From the NCBI GenBank assembly GCA_017848435.1, contig JAFEHU010000050.1, positions 1 through 47,401 on the forward strand: a stretch of 47,401 bases of DNA, in the 5' to 3' direction. The translations under genes were made by a program, and so were the position numbers. Of this stretch, positions 45,574 to 47,401 are shown one piece after another. The number at the start of each line of letters is the position of its first letter. Positions within the stretch are counted from its first letter, which is position 1. The stretch is from Burkholderiaceae bacterium (lineage in GTDB: Bacteria; Pseudomonadota; Gammaproteobacteria; Burkholderiales; Burkholderiaceae_C). The notes beneath the pieces are model-generated. The model worked only from the letters and a program-made list of their open reading frames with translations, did no database searches and had not been told where the DNA came from.

Positions 45574-46409
45574 CTCGAAAAAACCCTCGACACAGCAGGG
45601 CGTGCCCCCTGTGCCAGGAGCCACGCGGCGGTGTGCTGTGTCAACCCCGCGGGCTGGTCGCGGTGGGGGGAATGGCCACACGCGGGCAGCTTCACCAGCG
45701 TGGTCTGTGTGGTGTCAGGCAGGTGCTGGGCAATGTGGTCGATCTGCGCCAGGGTGCCGTACTCGTCGTCAACGCCCTGCACGGCCAGCACCGGGCATTG
45801 GATGTGGGCCACCTCGGCTTCGATGTTCCAGGTGCGGAATTCGGGCCGCAGCCAAGCGTTGCCCCAGCCCCAGAATGCGGAGTCCGGGTCGGCGTGGTGG
45901 CGCGCGAGACGCTGGGACAACTCACCACCGGTGTAGCTGCCGCAGATGGCCGCAATGCTGGCCAGGCTGACCTCTTCCACAAACAAGTGCGGCGCCACCG
46001 CGACCACACCGGCAATGTACTGTGGGAAGCGGCTGGCCATCAACAAGGCGATGGAGCCACCGTCGCTGTGGCCAAACAGCCAGAGGGGGCGGGCGCTGTC
46101 CCACAGCCCAAGTGTTTGCAGGAAAGCGGGTACCGCGTCGTACGCTTGCCGGTGCATGAAGTCGGGCTGCCACGCTTCGCTGGCAGGGCGTGGGGTGGAC
46201 TGGCCATAGCCGTAGCGCGAGAACACCAAGCCGCGCAAGCCGGTGGCGGCGCACAGCTGTGCGGGGTAGTCGCGCCACAGGCTCACCGAACCCAGGCCTT
46301 CGTGCAAAAACACCAGCACCGGTGCGTCGGCATCGGCGCTGCCGACCCAGGCGTACTCGGTCGTGACCGGGCGGTCTTGAAAGGTGGTGTGCGCAAACTG
46401 CGTGGCCAT
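45570..46409 (-). CDS. Alpha/beta hydrolase of the benzoate cluster
   Basis: The 279-residue protein has an alpha/beta-hydrolase fold with oxyanion region FLHEGLGSVSLW, nucleophile elbow GHSDGG (Ser115), acid in GVDDEYG (Asp214 or 215) and His246 in CGHSPH. It follows the benzoate-CoA ligase by nine bases. Hydrolases in this position of box clusters are thought to act as lactone or thioester hydrolases; the true substrate is not known from sequence. Confidence 0.88.
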   Translation of the reverse strand: MATQFAHTTFQDRPVTTEYAWVGSADADAPVLVFLHEGLGSVSLWRDYPAQLCAATGLRGLVFSRYGYGQSTPRPASEAWQPDFMHRQAYDAVPAFLQTLGLWDSARPLWLFGHSDGGSIALLMASRFPQYIAGVVAVAPHLFVEEVSLASIAAICGSYTGGELSQRLARHHADPDSAFWGWGNAWLRPEFRTWNIEAEVAHIQCPVLAVQGVDDEYGTLAQIDHIAQHLPDTTQTTLVKLPACGHSPHRDQPAGLTQHTAAWLLAQGARPAVSRVFSS

Positions 46410-46418
46410 GGGCTGGCC

Positions 46419-47401
46419 TCAGGCCGACGCCTGTTCACGTTCGCGCAGGCGGAAGCGCTGGATCTTGCCGGTGGCGGTTTTGGGCAGTTCGCTCACCACC
46501 TCGATGAAGCGCGGGTATTTGTACGGCGCCAGGCGGTCTTTCACAAACAGCTTCAACTCGTCTTCGGTGGCCGACTGGCCTTGCTTGAAGACCACGTAGG
46601 CCTTGCTCTTGACCAGCCCGTCCGAGTCCTGTTTGCCAATGACCGCCGCTTCCAGCACGGTGGGGTGCTGCATCAGCGTGGCTTCGACCTCAAAGGGCGA
46701 GACGTAGATGCCGCTGACCTTGAGCATGTCGTCGCTGCGGCCACCGTAGGTGTAGTAGCCGTCGGCGTCCACCGTGTACTTGTCGCCACTGCGTGTCCAT
46801 TCGCCGGCGAAGGTGGCCTTGGTTTTGTCGCGGTTGTTCCAGTACATGATGGCCGCGCTCGGGCCGCTGATCTGCAGTTCGCCGATCTCACCCACCGGGC
46901 AGTCCAAACCGTCGTCACCGACGATGCGCAGCTGGTAGCCGGGCACGGCCTTGCCGGTGGTGCCGTAGCGCACCTCGCCCGGGCGGTTGCTGAGGAAGAT
47001 GTGCAGCATCTCGGTGGAGCCAATGCCGTCGAGGATGTCGCAACCGTAATGCGCGCGCCACTTGCGGCCAATCTCGGCGGGCAGGGCCTCACCGGCGCTG
47101 GTGCACACGCGCAGGCTGAGCTGTTCGCGGTTGGGGCGCTGGGGGTCGGCCACCAGCATGGCGTACAGCGTGGGCACACCGTAGAAGATGGTGGGCAGGT
47201 AGGTGGTCAGCACCTGGAACACGTCGGCCGGGGTGGGGCGGGCGGGCAGCAGCAGCGTGGTGGCGCCCACGCTCATCGGGAAGGTCAGTGCGTTGCCCAG
47301 GCCGTAGGCAAAAAACAGCTTGGCGGCGGAATACACCACGTCGGACTCTTCAATGCCCAGCACGCCACGGCCATACAGCTCGGCGGTCTGGATCAAATGG
47401 C
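46419..47401 (-). CDS. bclA: Benzoate-CoA ligase, C-terminal part (cut by window end)
   Basis: The visible 327 codons run off the window, so about 200 N-terminal residues are missing. VVYSAAKLFFAYGLGNALTFPM is a hallmark of benzoate-CoA ligases among acyl-CoA synthetases; ILDGIGSTEMLHIFLSNRPG, GGRSDDMLKVSGIYVSPFEVE and the C-terminal PKTATGKIQRF with catalytic lysine follow. It activates benzoate or a close analogue to the CoA thioester, the first step of the aerobic box pathway. Genes for benzoyl-CoA epoxidation are expected beyond the edge. Confidence 0.92.
   Translation of the reverse strand, partial: HLIQTAELYGRGVLGIEESDVVYSAAKLFFAYGLGNALTFPMSVGATTLLLPARPTPADVFQVLTTYLPTIFYGVPTLYAMLVADPQRPNREQLSLRVCTSAGEALPAEIGRKWRAHYGCDILDGIGSTEMLHIFLSNRPGEVRYGTTGKAVPGYQLRIVGDDGLDCPVGEIGELQISGPSAAIMYWNNRDKTKATFAGEWTRSGDKYTVDADGYYTYGGRSDDMLKVSGIYVSPFEVEATLMQHPTVLEAAVIGKQDSDGLVKSKAYVVFKQGQSATEDELKLFVKDRLAPYKYPRFIEVVSELPKTATGKIQRFRLREREQASA

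Overview
The window reads as a GC-rich betaproteobacterial chromosome segment, most likely from the family Comamonadaceae (Rhodoferax/Polaromonas-like). The evidence is the conserved run thrS-infC-rpmI-rplT-pheS-pheT-ihfA-merR-tRNA-Pro, a two-subunit yej oligopeptide transporter next to fabI, a benzoate (box-type) cluster with its own liv transporter, and short dispersed repeats of a kind I associate with this family. It is mostly housekeeping and central carbon metabolism. I see no prophage, CRISPR array, rRNA operon or intact insertion sequence.

Layout: 1-4.8 kb holds a leftward fumA-murI-DUF805-DoxX run, with fumC divergent from fumA. Then come nhaA converging on a YqhA-type membrane protein (4.8-6.6 kb), a stand-alone acetyl-CoA synthetase (6.8-8.8 kb), an anion permease, an AraC regulator divergent from an MFS exporter, a histone-H1-like/SWIB protein, rraA coupled to a GGCT-fold protein, and isocitrate lyase behind paired operators (14.2-15.7 kb). 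Between tRNA-Val (15.7 kb) and a tRNA 3'-end remnant (18.0 kb) lies a small accessory segment: an AraC regulator divergent from a 4-TM protein and a Sel1 protein. A secreted beta-propeller protein precedes the translation block 19.3-27.4 kb, which has visible leader structures before thrS, rpmI and pheS and an AUC-initiated infC. From 27.4 to 30.9 kb are tRNA-Pro, a cytochrome c, a NUDIX hydrolase, tRNA-Ser, a DUF2237 protein and an SPFH/NfeD pair. From 31 to 40 kb are a PLP amino-acid decarboxylase, fabI and yejABEF. From 40 to 47.4 kb are a CaiB-type protein and livFGMHK-hydrolase-benzoate-CoA ligase (cut by the window end), all leftward.

Functionally, acs, aceA, fumA/fumC and the benzoate-CoA ligase cluster fit growth on acetate and aromatic acids that feed acetyl-CoA and succinate into the TCA/glyoxylate cycle.

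The most unusual signal is not a gene but a set of short dispersed repeats. A roughly 60-bp element with fixed architecture (GCTA-N9-TAGC-N16-ACTAAGGCT, then a second small hairpin) occurs four times. One copy lies inside the murI reading frame, one supplies the stop codon of an araC-type gene, and one abuts the start codon of a CaiB-type gene. Two other repeat types form the TTG start region of murI and the N-terminus of yejE. Together they look like non-autonomous repeats accommodated in coding sequence.
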